A DNA stretch of 64,000 nt from Candidatus Woesearchaeota archaeon (GTDB lineage: Archaea; Nanobdellota; Nanobdellia; Woesearchaeales; GW2011-AR4), in assembly GCA_016185945.1 (NCBI GenBank), contig JACPMR010000012.1, forward strand, positions 90,385 through 154,384, written 5' to 3'. A program made the translations under genes and the position numbers. Below are positions 26,398 to 35,166 of this stretch, piece after piece (within the stretch, counting starts at the first letter, position 1; each line of letters starts with the position of its first letter). The notes beneath the pieces are model-generated. The model was not told the origin of the DNA, ran no database searches, and worked only from the letters and a program-made list of their open reading frames with translations.

Positions 26398-27876
26398 ATG
26401 AAAAAAGGCGCTTTGATTCTGGCGTTTTTGTTAATAATGCCAATTGCTCTTGCAGACATTACAATAATAACCGACCAAAACATATATAATCTTGGCAATA
26501 AAATCAAAGCATCCGCTTCTATTATACAAAGCGAAAATTTCGAAGGATTGTTCAAATTGACGATTTCCTGCGACAATTACAATCTGCAGTATTTCCTAAC
26601 TCCTATTAGTTTGGAGCCGAATTTCAGGACAGCAGTCAATGTGCCTGAATTAGTGGCATCCTCTTCAATGCTTGGAAACTGCACAATTATTGGGGAATTG
26701 CTGACAAATGACAATCTACTGGTTGAGAATAGGCAGTCAAATGCTTTCAGCATTACAAGACAACTTGCAGTTCTGCCTGTGAAAAGCAAAATCACTGCCT
26801 TGCCAGACGAGACATTGCAGATTAATGGCGTGGTCAACGAGGCATTCGGCAACAATGTGCTAAAAACAGCGATGAAAATCGCCATGGACAATAACACATA
26901 CACAACAGACGCAATCAATGGAAAGTTCAACATGACTCTGGGGCTGCAAGCAAACATAAAGTCAGGAAGGCACACATTGGAGATAAGCGCTTATGACACC
27001 AAAAACAATTTTGGCTCTGCTTTAATTGAATTGGAAATAACAGCAATTCCGACATACATAAAGATAGATATAAGCGGAGCCCAATTGCAGCCAGGCTACA
27101 AAGTTGAGATTGTTTCTTCCCTATACGATCAGGCAGATGACTTGATAAATGCTTCTTTGGATCTTGAATTAACTTCACCAAGCAAAAGCAAGGTATTCCT
27201 AAAGGCGGTGCAGAGCGATGAACAGATTGGGTATGAGTTCAGCCAGTATGCTGAACCAGGGCTTTATACCCTAATCAGCTCTTACAAAAACCTTCTGGCA
27301 CAATCAACAATAAACATATCAACTATAAGGGGGGTAAAAATAAGATATGACAATGAAGTTGTCTTGGTTGAAAACATAGGCAATGTGATTTTTGAAGATG
27401 AGCTGACTTTTATTCTGGAAAGTGAATCAAAAAAATACCCGATAACAAAGAAAGTCAAGGTTGAACCAGGCAAGGCAATAAGCATTGACTTGTCAAAGGA
27501 AGTGCCTTTCGGCATTTACGACGTCGTGCTCCCGGTAAAAGAAGGCTTGGAGCCATTAAAGGAAGAGATAGATGAAAAAATCAAAAATCTCACAGAGTCT
27601 GCCATTCAAAAGCTGGCAGCTGAAAAAGAAAAATTACTGGCAAAAGACGTCACGATACATGATGACAGGCCTCTTTATAAAAAATTCGCAAGCAGCTTTT
27701 CTTCAATCAGTAGCGGTTTAATAGGTTCTGATGGCATACTTACAAAGAATCCCTTGATTGCGCCGATAATCCTGGTTGTTATATTGCTGGCGGTAGTATT
27801 CCGCTATGGAAGAAGGCCGATAATGAGGTTGATAAAAGGCAAAAAAGACGATGAGAATAAGGAAAATGAGGCTTAG
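26398..27876 (+). CDS. Membrane-anchored secreted protein with Ig-like repeats
   Basis: This 492-residue protein has a signal peptide (MKKGALILAFLLIMPIALAD), a long beta-rich ectodomain with repeated Ig-like/NEW3-like segments and N-x-S/T sites, and a C-terminal membrane helix (APIILVVILLAVVFRYG) followed by a basic, then acidic, cytoplasmic tail. A helical Glu/Lys stretch precedes the membrane helix. Function is unknown; structural or secretion-associated roles are possible. TATA (AATTATAAATAC) lies ~35 bases upstream. Its last codon overlaps the stop of the convergent zinc-ribbon gene. Confidence 0.75.
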   Translation: MKKGALILAFLLIMPIALADITIITDQNIYNLGNKIKASASIIQSENFEGLFKLTISCDNYNLQYFLTPISLEPNFRTAVNVPELVASSSMLGNCTIIGELLTNDNLLVENRQSNAFSITRQLAVLPVKSKITALPDETLQINGVVNEAFGNNVLKTAMKIAMDNNTYTTDAINGKFNMTLGLQANIKSGRHTLEISAYDTKNNFGSALIELEITAIPTYIKIDISGAQLQPGYKVEIVSSLYDQADDLINASLDLELTSPSKSKVFLKAVQSDEQIGYEFSQYAEPGLYTLISSYKNLLAQSTINISTIRGVKIRYDNEVVLVENIGNVIFEDELTFILESESKKYPITKKVKVEPGKAISIDLSKEVPFGIYDVVLPVKEGLEPLKEEIDEKIKNLTESAIQKLAAEKEKLLAKDVTIHDDRPLYKKFASSFSSISSGLIGSDGILTKNPLIAPIILVVILLAVVFRYGRRPIMRLIKGKKDDENKENEA

Positions 27877-28052
27877 CTTCTTCTTTTTCTTTCTTCATCC
27901 ATTGCTCCAAATTCACCAAAGGTTTCATTAAGAAAGTCCTGCGCTGTTTTCAGCAAGCCGACAGAACCCTCTTTCGAGCAATAAGGGCACCTAGGCGGGA
28001 TTTTTTCTTTTCTGAACTTGAATCCGCAACTGCGACATTCCAAATCAATCAT
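27873..28052 (-). CDS. Small zinc-ribbon protein (59 aa)
   Basis: This 59-residue protein begins MIDLECRSCGFKFRKEKIPP and continues RCPYCSKEG, two CxxC pairs forming a zinc ribbon, then a helical tail ending in ERKRRS. Archaeal proteins of this size are common, with unknown function. TATA (AAATTTATATACTTC, minus) lies ~26 bases upstream, so the start is well supported. It overlaps the convergent membrane protein gene by four bases. Confidence 0.78.
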   Translation of the reverse strand: MIDLECRSCGFKFRKEKIPPRCPYCSKEGSVGLLKTAQDFLNETFGEFGAMDEERKRRS

Positions 28053-28169
28053 AACACTACCTTGTAGTAAGAAGTATATAAATTTTGTGGGAAAATCAGT
28101 CAGAAAATCTAAAAAACAATAAAATTATTTTCCAATAACGAGGCTTCCTAAAAACAATAAATTAATTTT

Positions 28170-28356
28170 TTCAATCACGTGGGCTTCCCACAACGGCAAA
28201 GTCCGTTGACACCTTGTGGGTTTCGCTTCGCTCAAGCCCACATGAGGGAGCCACAGCCTCTTCTGTCTGCACTTGATTGTTGAAGTTTATAGTGCCTTAA
28301 TAAAAAGCGGTTCACTTTCTGCACGTATACGGCAAAAAGTCGCTCTCGGGATTGAA
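28170..28356 (+). repeat. Palindromic intergenic element, copy F
   Basis: Ends TTCAATC/GATTGAA. Module 1 is GTGGG-CTT-CCCAC. Next is a submodule, AACGGCAAAGTCCGTTGACA (28192-28211) and CCTTGTG, almost identical to part of copy D, then a TGTGGG...CCCACA stem. Module 2 is GCACT...AGTGC as in copies G and H. Module 3 is AAGCGGTTCACTTT...AAAGTCGCTCTCGGG, as in copy A. A short AGGCTTCCT at 28141 may be a remnant. It lies between the L15e gene and the zinc-ribbon gene, antisense to both, and explains most of the gap 28053-28409. Confidence 0.82.
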
Positions 28357-28409
28357 TTAGCTTATAACTATTTCTTTGTTTAAATTTAATTTTGTCAATT
28401 TTTAAAAAC

Positions 28410-28982
28410 TTAATTTCCCTTTCTATTATGTGCCCTTAAGCTAGGCCTTATCTTTTCCGCGCCTTTGCCTTTGTGCAATAATCCCCTTGCTCTTTTGCCT
28501 GCGCTTGTCAGTCCTCTTTCAGACCTTCCCTTGTGGTTTAGAATCCAATTTATATTAGAATCCGCAAGTATTGAAGGGTTGGTTCTATCAACTAAAATAA
28601 CTTCATACCAATAATGCAAGCCGTCTTCTGCAACATAATAGCTGCTGAGAACTTCGCAGTTTGGATATTTGTCTGCTGCCCTGTTTTCGGCAACTGCTTG
28701 GTAATTCATAGTCAAGTCTTTTCTTCTGCCCATTGCCTTTGGCCTTCGGGGATGCCTTATTTGTGGGCGTTGCCTGCCCCCCCTTGTTACTCTCTGCCTT
28801 ACTATTACGAAGCCAGGCTTTGCTTTATAACCTAAAGAACGAGCCCTGTCAAGCCGTGTCGGTCTTTCAATCCTTATAGTTGCCGGCTCCCTGCGCCACT
28901 TGATGATGCGCTGCTGCCACAAGTCTTCTAGAGTTTCAGTTGGTTTTCTCCAAGCTTCCCTAATATATTGATACATTCCCAT
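28410..28982 (-). CDS. rpl15e: 50S ribosomal protein L15e
   Basis: This 190-residue large-subunit protein is specific to archaea and eukaryotes. It begins [20 protein letters not shown], the L15e hallmark, and is very basic, with [20 protein letters not shown] and a C-terminal [19 protein letters not shown]. Longer frames exist upstream, but GGAGG lies just before this ATG and the family starts here. TATA (TTTATAAATT) near 29065 on the minus strand gives a ~55-base leader. Confidence 0.96.
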   Translation of the reverse strand: MGMYQYIREAWRKPTETLEDLWQQRIIKWRREPATIRIERPTRLDRARSLGYKAKPGFVIVRQRVTRGGRQRPQIRHPRRPKAMGRRKDLTMNYQAVAENRAADKYPNCEVLSSYYVAEDGLHYWYEVILVDRTNPSILADSNINWILNHKGRSERGLTSAGKRARGLLHKGKGAEKIRPSLRAHNRKGN

Positions 28983-29121
28983 TTTAGCCTCCATTGTTTG
29001 AATTTTAATTAATTTAAGTTCAGGTAAGCTACTACCCACATCCTCGCTAACTAGTTATTTTAAGCAATTTATAAATATATTGGAAATCTTTTTATACAAT
29101 CACTAGTTAGTAAGTTCTAAA

Positions 29122-30090
29122 ATGCCAATCGACAACTCCAATATGCTAAAAGTTATTGAGGATTTTCCTCAGCAATGCAAAACCGCTTTGGAACTGCCAA
29201 AAGGAATGTCTGTTTCTGGAAAGGTTGACAAAATTGTTGTCTGCGGAATGGGCGGCTCTGCTGTTGGCGGAGATTTATTGAAAATCTGCATGCACGATTC
29301 AAAAATTCCTGTTTTTGTTGTTCGGGATTACAAAGTGCCTGATTTTGTGGATGAAAACACCTTGGTTTTTGCTGTTTCTTATTCTGGCAATACGGAGGAA
29401 ACTCTTGCAGCATATGAAGATGCTTTGAAGAAAAAAGCAAGAATTGTTGCTGTCACAAGCGGCGGGCAGCTCGGTTCAATGGCGAAAAGGGTTGTCAAGA
29501 TTCCAGCCGGGCTGCAGCCGAGGGCAGCGCTTGGCTACTTGTTTTTTCCTGTCTTGGGGGTTTTAGTTAATTCAGGAATTGCGGATGTCAAAGGAAAGGA
29601 AGTTGAGGAGATGCTTGACATTCTGTCAAAAACTGACGAATTCAAAGCAGTCGGAGAAAGAATCGCAAAAAAAATTGGGCAGAGAACTCCTATAGTTTAT
29701 GCTTCTGAAATGCTTGCGCCAGTTGCTTACCGCTGGAAAACGCAATTTAATGAAAACAGCAAGGTCGCATCATTCTGTCATACGTTTTCAGAAATGAACC
29801 ACAATGAGATTGCCGGATTCCAGACAATGAACAGAAGCGATTTCATCGCGATTTTTATCCGGGACAAGCACGACAATGAAAGGATAAAGAAAAGGATGGA
29901 CATAACAAAAGAGATAATCTCAACAAGAGTTGATGTCGAGGAGGTTTTCACAAAAGGAGAGCATCTATTGTCAAGAATTTTCTCGGGGATTTACTATGGT
30001 GATTTTGCTTCTTATTATCTTGCGATTGCAAACAGGGTTGACCCAACGCCTGTAACTGTTATTGAGACTTTGAAGAAGAAGTTGAGGTAA
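29122..30090 (+). CDS. Bifunctional phosphoglucose/phosphomannose isomerase
   Basis: This 322-residue SIS-domain enzyme interconverts glucose-6-P, fructose-6-P and mannose-6-P. Conserved motifs of the archaeal PGI/PMI family are present: CGMGGSAVGGDL (~45), VSYSGNTEETLAAYEDAL, QPRAALGYLFFPVLG, and MNHNEIAGF with the catalytic His/Glu. TATA (CTTTTTATAC) lies ~28 bases upstream. It is followed 73 bases later by the Rad50-like gene with its own TATA box. Confidence 0.94.
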   Translation: MPIDNSNMLKVIEDFPQQCKTALELPKGMSVSGKVDKIVVCGMGGSAVGGDLLKICMHDSKIPVFVVRDYKVPDFVDENTLVFAVSYSGNTEETLAAYEDALKKKARIVAVTSGGQLGSMAKRVVKIPAGLQPRAALGYLFFPVLGVLVNSGIADVKGKEVEEMLDILSKTDEFKAVGERIAKKIGQRTPIVYASEMLAPVAYRWKTQFNENSKVASFCHTFSEMNHNEIAGFQTMNRSDFIAIFIRDKHDNERIKKRMDITKEIISTRVDVEEVFTKGEHLLSRIFSGIYYGDFASYYLAIANRVDPTPVTVIETLKKKLR

Positions 30091-30163
30091 AGATATAAAT
30101 TTTAATTGTTTAAACTTTAAAATAACAACAACTTTTATATAATTTCAAGCATTAACTTGTGTT

Positions 30164-32230
30164 ATGCTCCTCAAATCAATAAAACTTCACAACATAAGAA
30201 GCTATGAAGACGAAGAGATAAATTTTCCTATCGGCTCTGTTCTTCTTGCAGGCGACATCGGCTCTGGCAAATCAACCATACTTCTTGCAATAGAGTTTGC
30301 TATATTCGGCGCAAAGAAAGGAGAGCTTCCAGCTTACACTCTATTAAAGCACGGAAAAAAAGAGGGTTATGTAGAATTAAAAATGCAGATTGATGGCAAG
30401 GAAATACTGATAAAAAGAACACTAAAAAGAAGCAATGAAGATATAAAGCAGGAAACTGGGTATGTTATTGTCAACGGACTGAAAAAAGAAGCCACATCGG
30501 AGGAATTAAGGGCAATAACGCTTGACTTGCTTGGCTATCCGAAAGAATTAATCAAGAAAGGGAAGGATTTGATTTATCGCTATACGGTCTATACCCCCCA
30601 AGAGGAGATGAAGCAGATTCTATACGACACAAAAGAAAACCGCCTTGAAACTTTGAGAAAAGTGTTTAACATCGACAAATACAAAAGAGTGAGGGAAAAC
30701 TCAAAAATTATAACAACTTCTTTGCGGGAGAAAAAAAAGCACCTGGAAGGATTCATTCTTGATTTAGATTACAAAAAGAAAGAACTTGAAGAAAGAAAAG
30801 AGGAAATTTTGGAGATAGACAATAGAATAAACAATATGCTCCCTAAGATTGAAGAAGTCAGAAATATCCTCACTGAAAAAAAGAACTCTCTTGATAGCAT
30901 TGAAAGTGAAATCAAAGAATTAAATATTCTGAAAAAGGAATTGGGCATTGCAGAAGCAAATCTCAGCCACAAGATAGAACAAAACAACAGGCTGAATGAT
31001 GAAATAAAATTATTGGAAAAACAAATCGGGCAACTTGGGGAAGAGCTAAAGGATAAAAAATTGGACGAGCTGGACAACATAATCAAAAAAATAGAAGAAA
31101 AAGAGAATGAAATAAATCAGGCAGAAAAAAATTACAATGGCACTATAAGGGGACTAAGGGAAATAGAAGTCAGGATAGAGAATTGCAATGAAACTATTAG
31201 AAAAATAGAGTCTCTTGAGATATGTCCGCTCTGCGAGCAGAAAGTTGACGAAAGCCACAAGCACGAAATACACTCGAGGGAGAACAAAAAATATGAGGAA
31301 CTGCTCGAACAGGTAAAAAATCACAAGCAAGAAGAAGCAAACCTGGAAAAAATAAGGATGGGCCTGAAAAAGGAAAGAGATTTCTTGGTTAAGGAACAAA
31401 GTCATTTCAATGTTATAAGATACAAGTTTGACAGCTTAAATGAAAAAACCAGCTTGAGAGAAGAGAAATCAAATTTAAAGGAGAAGATAAGGAAAGAAAT
31501 AGGATTGCTGAATGCAAAAAAAATCGAATTAAGTGAGAAAATTGGTAACTTTTCTGAAGTAGATGAAAGATACAAAATTGCAAAAAAGGAAATCGACGAG
31601 ATAGCACAACAGGAGAAATTTCTTGAATTGGAGAAAAGGGATTATGAGTCAAAAAAATCAACAACAAAAATGTTTATTTCCAGAATAGAAAAAGAGATTG
31701 CCGAAAAGGAAAAGGCAAAGGGAAAGCTTGCCTATATCTCCCAATTAAGCAACTGGATTGATGAGATGTTTGTGAACCTGATGTCAACAATGGAGAAGCA
31801 TGTTATGGTTAACATCCACTCTCAGTTTAATGAGTTGTTCAGGAGCTGGTTTGATACTTTACTGGAAGACGAATCAATCAATATAAGGGTTGATGAAGAA
31901 TTTACACCGATAATTGAGCAGGACGGCTATGAAACATATATAGAAAATTTAAGCGGCGGTGAAAAAACTTCTGTTGCATTGTCTTATAGATTAGCTTTGA
32001 ACAAGGTAATCAACGATATTGTTGCAGGCATTAAAACTAAAGAAATAATAATGTTGGATGAGCCGACTGACGGGTTCAGCGGGGAGCAGCTCGATAAAGT
32101 CAGGGATGTTTTGAATCAGCTTAATATGAAACAGATTATTATAGTCTCTCACGAAAGCAAAATTGAAAGTTTTGTTGATAATGTGATAAGGGTGGAGAAA
32201 AAGGATAATGTAAGTGTTGTAAGCACGTAG
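30164..32230 (+). CDS. rad50: Rad50-like SMC-family ATPase
   Basis: This 688-residue protein has an N-terminal Walker A (GDIGSGKSTILLAIEFAIFG), long coiled coils broken by a zinc hook (ICPLCEQKVDESH, ~residue 355), then the ABC signature LSGGEKTSVALSYRLALNKV, Walker B IIMLDEPTDGFSG and a conserved switch His (IIIVSHESK). This is the Rad50 layout, normally partnered with Mre11 in DNA break repair, but at 688 residues the arms are shorter than usual (typically 850-900). No mre11 is adjacent, although archaeal pairs are usually operonic. TATA is at ~30131. Confidence 0.85.
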   Translation: MLLKSIKLHNIRSYEDEEINFPIGSVLLAGDIGSGKSTILLAIEFAIFGAKKGELPAYTLLKHGKKEGYVELKMQIDGKEILIKRTLKRSNEDIKQETGYVIVNGLKKEATSEELRAITLDLLGYPKELIKKGKDLIYRYTVYTPQEEMKQILYDTKENRLETLRKVFNIDKYKRVRENSKIITTSLREKKKHLEGFILDLDYKKKELEERKEEILEIDNRINNMLPKIEEVRNILTEKKNSLDSIESEIKELNILKKELGIAEANLSHKIEQNNRLNDEIKLLEKQIGQLGEELKDKKLDELDNIIKKIEEKENEINQAEKNYNGTIRGLREIEVRIENCNETIRKIESLEICPLCEQKVDESHKHEIHSRENKKYEELLEQVKNHKQEEANLEKIRMGLKKERDFLVKEQSHFNVIRYKFDSLNEKTSLREEKSNLKEKIRKEIGLLNAKKIELSEKIGNFSEVDERYKIAKKEIDEIAQQEKFLELEKRDYESKKSTTKMFISRIEKEIAEKEKAKGKLAYISQLSNWIDEMFVNLMSTMEKHVMVNIHSQFNELFRSWFDTLLEDESINIRVDEEFTPIIEQDGYETYIENLSGGEKTSVALSYRLALNKVINDIVAGIKTKEIIMLDEPTDGFSGEQLDKVRDVLNQLNMKQIIIVSHESKIESFVDNVIRVEKKDNVSVVST

Positions 32231-32449
32231 GTTCTACTGCCTTTTATTGTTTATATCAAGTAGTAATCTATTTTTGGGAATTCATTTGACTATCTTGAAC
32301 TACATGCGTCTCCATTTTAATTTTATTTAATATTATTGATTAGAAATATCTGTTTTAAACCGAAACCATTGACAAATCGCATTTTTCGGGCTTTGCTCTG
32401 CTTTGCAAAGCGAAACCTTTAAAAAGCCAATACCACACGAATTATCCAT

Positions 32450-32596
32450 ATGGCGTACGTTGGGGGAAATGTTAGGAGTCTTGAAACTGTTAAGAGAGAA
32501 GATCTTAATAGAGAGTGCCCTGACTGCGGAAGCAAGGACATAGAATACGCCAATGAGGAGTTCTATTGCAAGAAATGCGGCTTAGTGCTGGATTAG
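32450..32596 (+). CDS. 48-residue TFIIB-type zinc-ribbon protein
   Basis: The translation starts MAYVGGNVRSLETVKREDLN and continues RECPDCGSKDIEYANEEFYC then KKCGLVLD, a zinc ribbon with the C-x2-C...C-x2-C spacing and GLVLD ending of the N-terminal domain of transcription factor B. There is no core domain, so it is a stand-alone ribbon. A BRE/TATA-like CGAAACCTTTAAAAA lies ~30 bases upstream. It may modulate transcription initiation; that is a guess. The 218 bases before it hold no other feature besides a GCTTTGCAAAGC palindrome near 32400. Confidence 0.75.
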   Translation: MAYVGGNVRSLETVKREDLNRECPDCGSKDIEYANEEFYCKKCGLVLD

Positions 32597-32619
32597 GGGG
32601 TTGAACATCCATATTCCCG

Positions 32620-33492
32620 TTATTTAATCACGTCGTGGGAAAATACACCACTCACATCAATCTTGCTTACTTTGCTTGGTATGGTGTTTGTGGAAACAAC
32701 CTTTATTCCCGCATTTTTTAATTTGCTTAATGCGTTGTCCACAAAAATCCCATGAACGCAAAGGCAATGAACATTTTTGGCGCCCAATTTTCGTAATACT
32801 TTGGCAGTCTCCAAAATTGTATGTCCTGTGCTCACGATGTCGTCAACAATAACCGCATCCCTACCCCCCAAACCAATCTTTTTATTCAGCTTTACCTCAA
32901 CATGATAAGAGGAATACCTTTTTTTCTTTAAAATTCTCGATTCGACTCCAAGCATTTCAGCAACATTTTTCGCCCATTTATAGCTCTCCTCGTCAGGGCC
33001 CATTATCACTGGATTTTTAATGTGTTTTTTAATATAATCCGCGATAAGATTGTTAGCCGTTAATTTTACCGCTCTTATTTTGAAAATATTTCCCAATATG
33101 TTTTTTCTGTGCAAATGAGGGTCCATTGCATAAACAGCGTCAAAATACTTGTCAATCAACCCTCCGATTATTCTCTGGCTTACTGCCTCGCCTTTATGAA
33201 ATCTCTTGTCCTGCCTCATGTAGGGAAAGTAAGGCGCTACCAACACAACTTTTTTTGCGCCTAATTCTTTTGCTGTTTTTGAAGCTAAGATAACCTCGAT
33301 AATGCAATCGCTGATATTTTTATAGAAGGATTGAACCAAAAAGACATTTCTATTTTTAAAATTGAAATCAAATCTTACTCTAATCTCATCGTCGGGAAAT
33401 TTATCAACAATCAGGTTGGAATGGGGCATTCTTAGTTTTTTGGCTATTAACCTGCCCAAGTGCCTTCCGTGCGAGCAGCTTACAATCAACAT
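32620..33492 (-). CDS. prs: Ribose-phosphate pyrophosphokinase (PRPP synthetase)
   Basis: This 290-residue enzyme makes PRPP from ribose-5-phosphate and ATP. It shows DKFPDDEIRVRF, LVAPYFPYMRQDKRF, the metal-binding DPHLH, and the PRPP loop AVIVDDIVSTGHTILE. PRPP feeds HisG and purine synthesis, whose genes (his operon, purM) are elsewhere in this window. It begins eight bases after a DUF4443-like regulator gene, in one operon with it. Confidence 0.94.
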   Translation of the reverse strand: MLIVSCSHGRHLGRLIAKKLRMPHSNLIVDKFPDDEIRVRFDFNFKNRNVFLVQSFYKNISDCIIEVILASKTAKELGAKKVVLVAPYFPYMRQDKRFHKGEAVSQRIIGGLIDKYFDAVYAMDPHLHRKNILGNIFKIRAVKLTANNLIADYIKKHIKNPVIMGPDEESYKWAKNVAEMLGVESRILKKKRYSSYHVEVKLNKKIGLGGRDAVIVDDIVSTGHTILETAKVLRKLGAKNVHCLCVHGIFVDNALSKLKNAGIKVVSTNTIPSKVSKIDVSGVFSHDVIK

Positions 33493-33500
33493 TTCGCTCC

Positions 33501-34076
33501 TTAAACATCATTCGTAAACTTTTTTAATGTGTCGTTCAATTCAATAGCAACCGCCAAGACACCATTTTCAGCAGTTCTTTTATCGTTTGAAAATGCAACA
33601 AGCAGCACATCATTGTCTTTAAGCTCGAAATGCTTTTCTAACTCTTTGTAGTCCTGCTTATGATCAAAATCTGGCACATAAAGCCTGCCTTTGAATTTGA
33701 GTATTAAAACGCCTTCTGCGCTGTTTTTGACAGCAACGTCCCTGAGCTTGTACGCCTCTTTTAAATTTACCACATTTCTAACCAAAACAGCAGCTTTCTT
33801 AAATTCTGGGTAAACTCCGTCATAAGCGACAATCTTTGGCAAGCTTACGCTTTCACAAATTTGGCTTAGCATTTCGCTTCCTTTTCTGCTTAAAAAATGC
33901 CCTTTTTTTGTAGAATCAAGAAATTTTTTTGACTTTAATATTCCAAGAATCGTCCTTGTAGTCCCTTCTCCAAGCCCAAGCTCTTTGGCAATCTCTTGCC
34001 TCCCAATATTCTTGCCAAACTTAAGAAAGCATCTCAAGATGTCAATCTTAGTGAAATTAGGAATGTTGCCAACCAT
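33501..34076 (-). CDS. Winged-helix regulator with DUF4443-like sensor domain
   Basis: This 191-residue protein has an N-terminal winged helix (IGRQEIAKELGLGEGTTRTI then LGILKSKKFLDSTKKGHFLS) and a C-terminal domain with VLVRNVVNLKEAYKLRDVAV and AEGVLILKFKGRLYVPD, like DUF4443. The C-terminal part is likely a small-molecule sensor. It is immediately upstream of prs, so control of PRPP formation is suggested by position, not shown. Repeat element G lies just before its start. Confidence 0.78.
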   Translation of the reverse strand: MVGNIPNFTKIDILRCFLKFGKNIGRQEIAKELGLGEGTTRTILGILKSKKFLDSTKKGHFLSRKGSEMLSQICESVSLPKIVAYDGVYPEFKKAAVLVRNVVNLKEAYKLRDVAVKNSAEGVLILKFKGRLYVPDFDHKQDYKELEKHFELKDNDVLLVAFSNDKRTAENGVLAVAIELNDTLKKFTNDV

Positions 34077-34163
34077 AAAAAAATTTGTTTTGAATAAGAT
34101 TTATAAACTTTCTGTTAAAGCCAAGTAAAATATCCAAAATTGAAAATTAAAATTTACAAAAAA

Positions 34164-34314
34164 TTCAATCAAAAAGAGCGTCCTTTAGTGGTAATGGTGA
34201 TAAAGGAGACCGGCTTTTGCAGAGGCACTTTTAAGTTGTGGTTTATAGTGTAATAATTATGGCGGGGTACCCTTATCACTTGTGCAGAAAAAGTGTCGCT
34301 TGTTTGTTATTGAA
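34164..34314 (-). repeat. Palindromic intergenic element, copy G
   Basis: Terminal TTCAAT/ATTGAA (6 bp, perfect). Read on the minus strand, module 2 is CACT...AGTG and module 3 is AAGCCGGTCTCCTTTATCACC...AAAGGACGCTC, closely matching copies H and I. The first module is CGACACTTTTTCTGCACAAG with weaker pairing. It sits between the divergent DUF4443-like and permease genes and may therefore overlap both promoters. It accounts for most of 34077-34352. Confidence 0.78.
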
Positions 34315-34352
34315 AAATAGAAATCATATCTGTCTTATAGTAGTTGATTTTT

Positions 34353-35102
34353 ATGGAAATAACAAGCTTAATTTTGTTGTTGATTATAAGTTTTGTAACC
34401 TCCATTATAGGCACTTTGATAGGCACTGCAATGCTTATAATGCCGCCTGCAATGATATTTCTTGGAGTGCCGGTGCATACGGCAATTGCAACTGCAAGGT
34501 TTTCAATGCTCGGCATTGGCATAGGCAATATAACGAAGTTTTCATTGCAAGACAGGATTAATCTCAAGTATGCACTGCCCTTTGCAATAGCCGGAATTTT
34601 TGGAGCGTTGTTTGGTGCATCCCTCTTAGCAAAAATTGAAGAGAATGTTCTCAAGATTATAATCGGTATTTTAATGATATCCATCTCGCTGCTTGTTCTT
34701 TTTGAGGACAGGATAAAGCCGAGCAGCAAAAGAAAGCAAATAAGATTAGGGCATTATGCCTTAAGTATTATAGCTGGATTATTTATAGGCGCATACATAG
34801 GTGTTATAGGCGGAGGAGGCGCAACAATCATCATCTTTCTCTTGGTGCTGATTTACGGGCTTAATTTCAAGGATGCTGTTGCAAACCAGAAAGCAGTCAC
34901 CTTGCCTATGACAATTACAGCCACTATTATTTTCGTATACCAAGGGCTTATTGACTACAAGCTCGGAGTCCCATTGCTGTTAACTAATTTACTAGGCGGC
35001 TGGGTTGGAGCTGGATTATTGCTGAACTTCAAGAATAAATGGCTTAAAATTATCTTGATTCCAATAATGGTAATAATGGCTGTAAAGCTGATATTTTTCT
35101 AA
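34353..35102 (+). CDS. TauE/SafE family permease
   Basis: This 249-residue membrane protein has about eight helices and the family's two-fold GGGG-type motif: FITSIIGTLIGTAML-like region at the N-terminus and IGVIGGGGATIIIFLLVLIY midway. Such permeases export sulfite or other anions or organosulfonates; the substrate here is unknown. The frame could begin three codons earlier at a TTG, but the ATG (MEITSLILLLII) is preferred. It is divergent from the DUF4443-prs operon across element G. Confidence 0.85.
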   Translation: MEITSLILLLIISFVTSIIGTLIGTAMLIMPPAMIFLGVPVHTAIATARFSMLGIGIGNITKFSLQDRINLKYALPFAIAGIFGALFGASLLAKIEENVLKIIIGILMISISLLVLFEDRIKPSSKRKQIRLGHYALSIIAGLFIGAYIGVIGGGGATIIIFLLVLIYGLNFKDAVANQKAVTLPMTITATIIFVYQGLIDYKLGVPLLLTNLLGGWVGAGLLLNFKNKWLKIILIPIMVIMAVKLIFF

Positions 35103-35166
35103 TATTATAACTAAATAGTGACAAAAATTAGAAAAATTTATAAATATTGTAAACTTAGTAAAAAAC

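Noticed and set aside
34238..34561. Plus-strand open frame across element G into the permease gene
   Set aside because: It is in a different frame from the well-supported TauE-like permease and contains repeat sequence.
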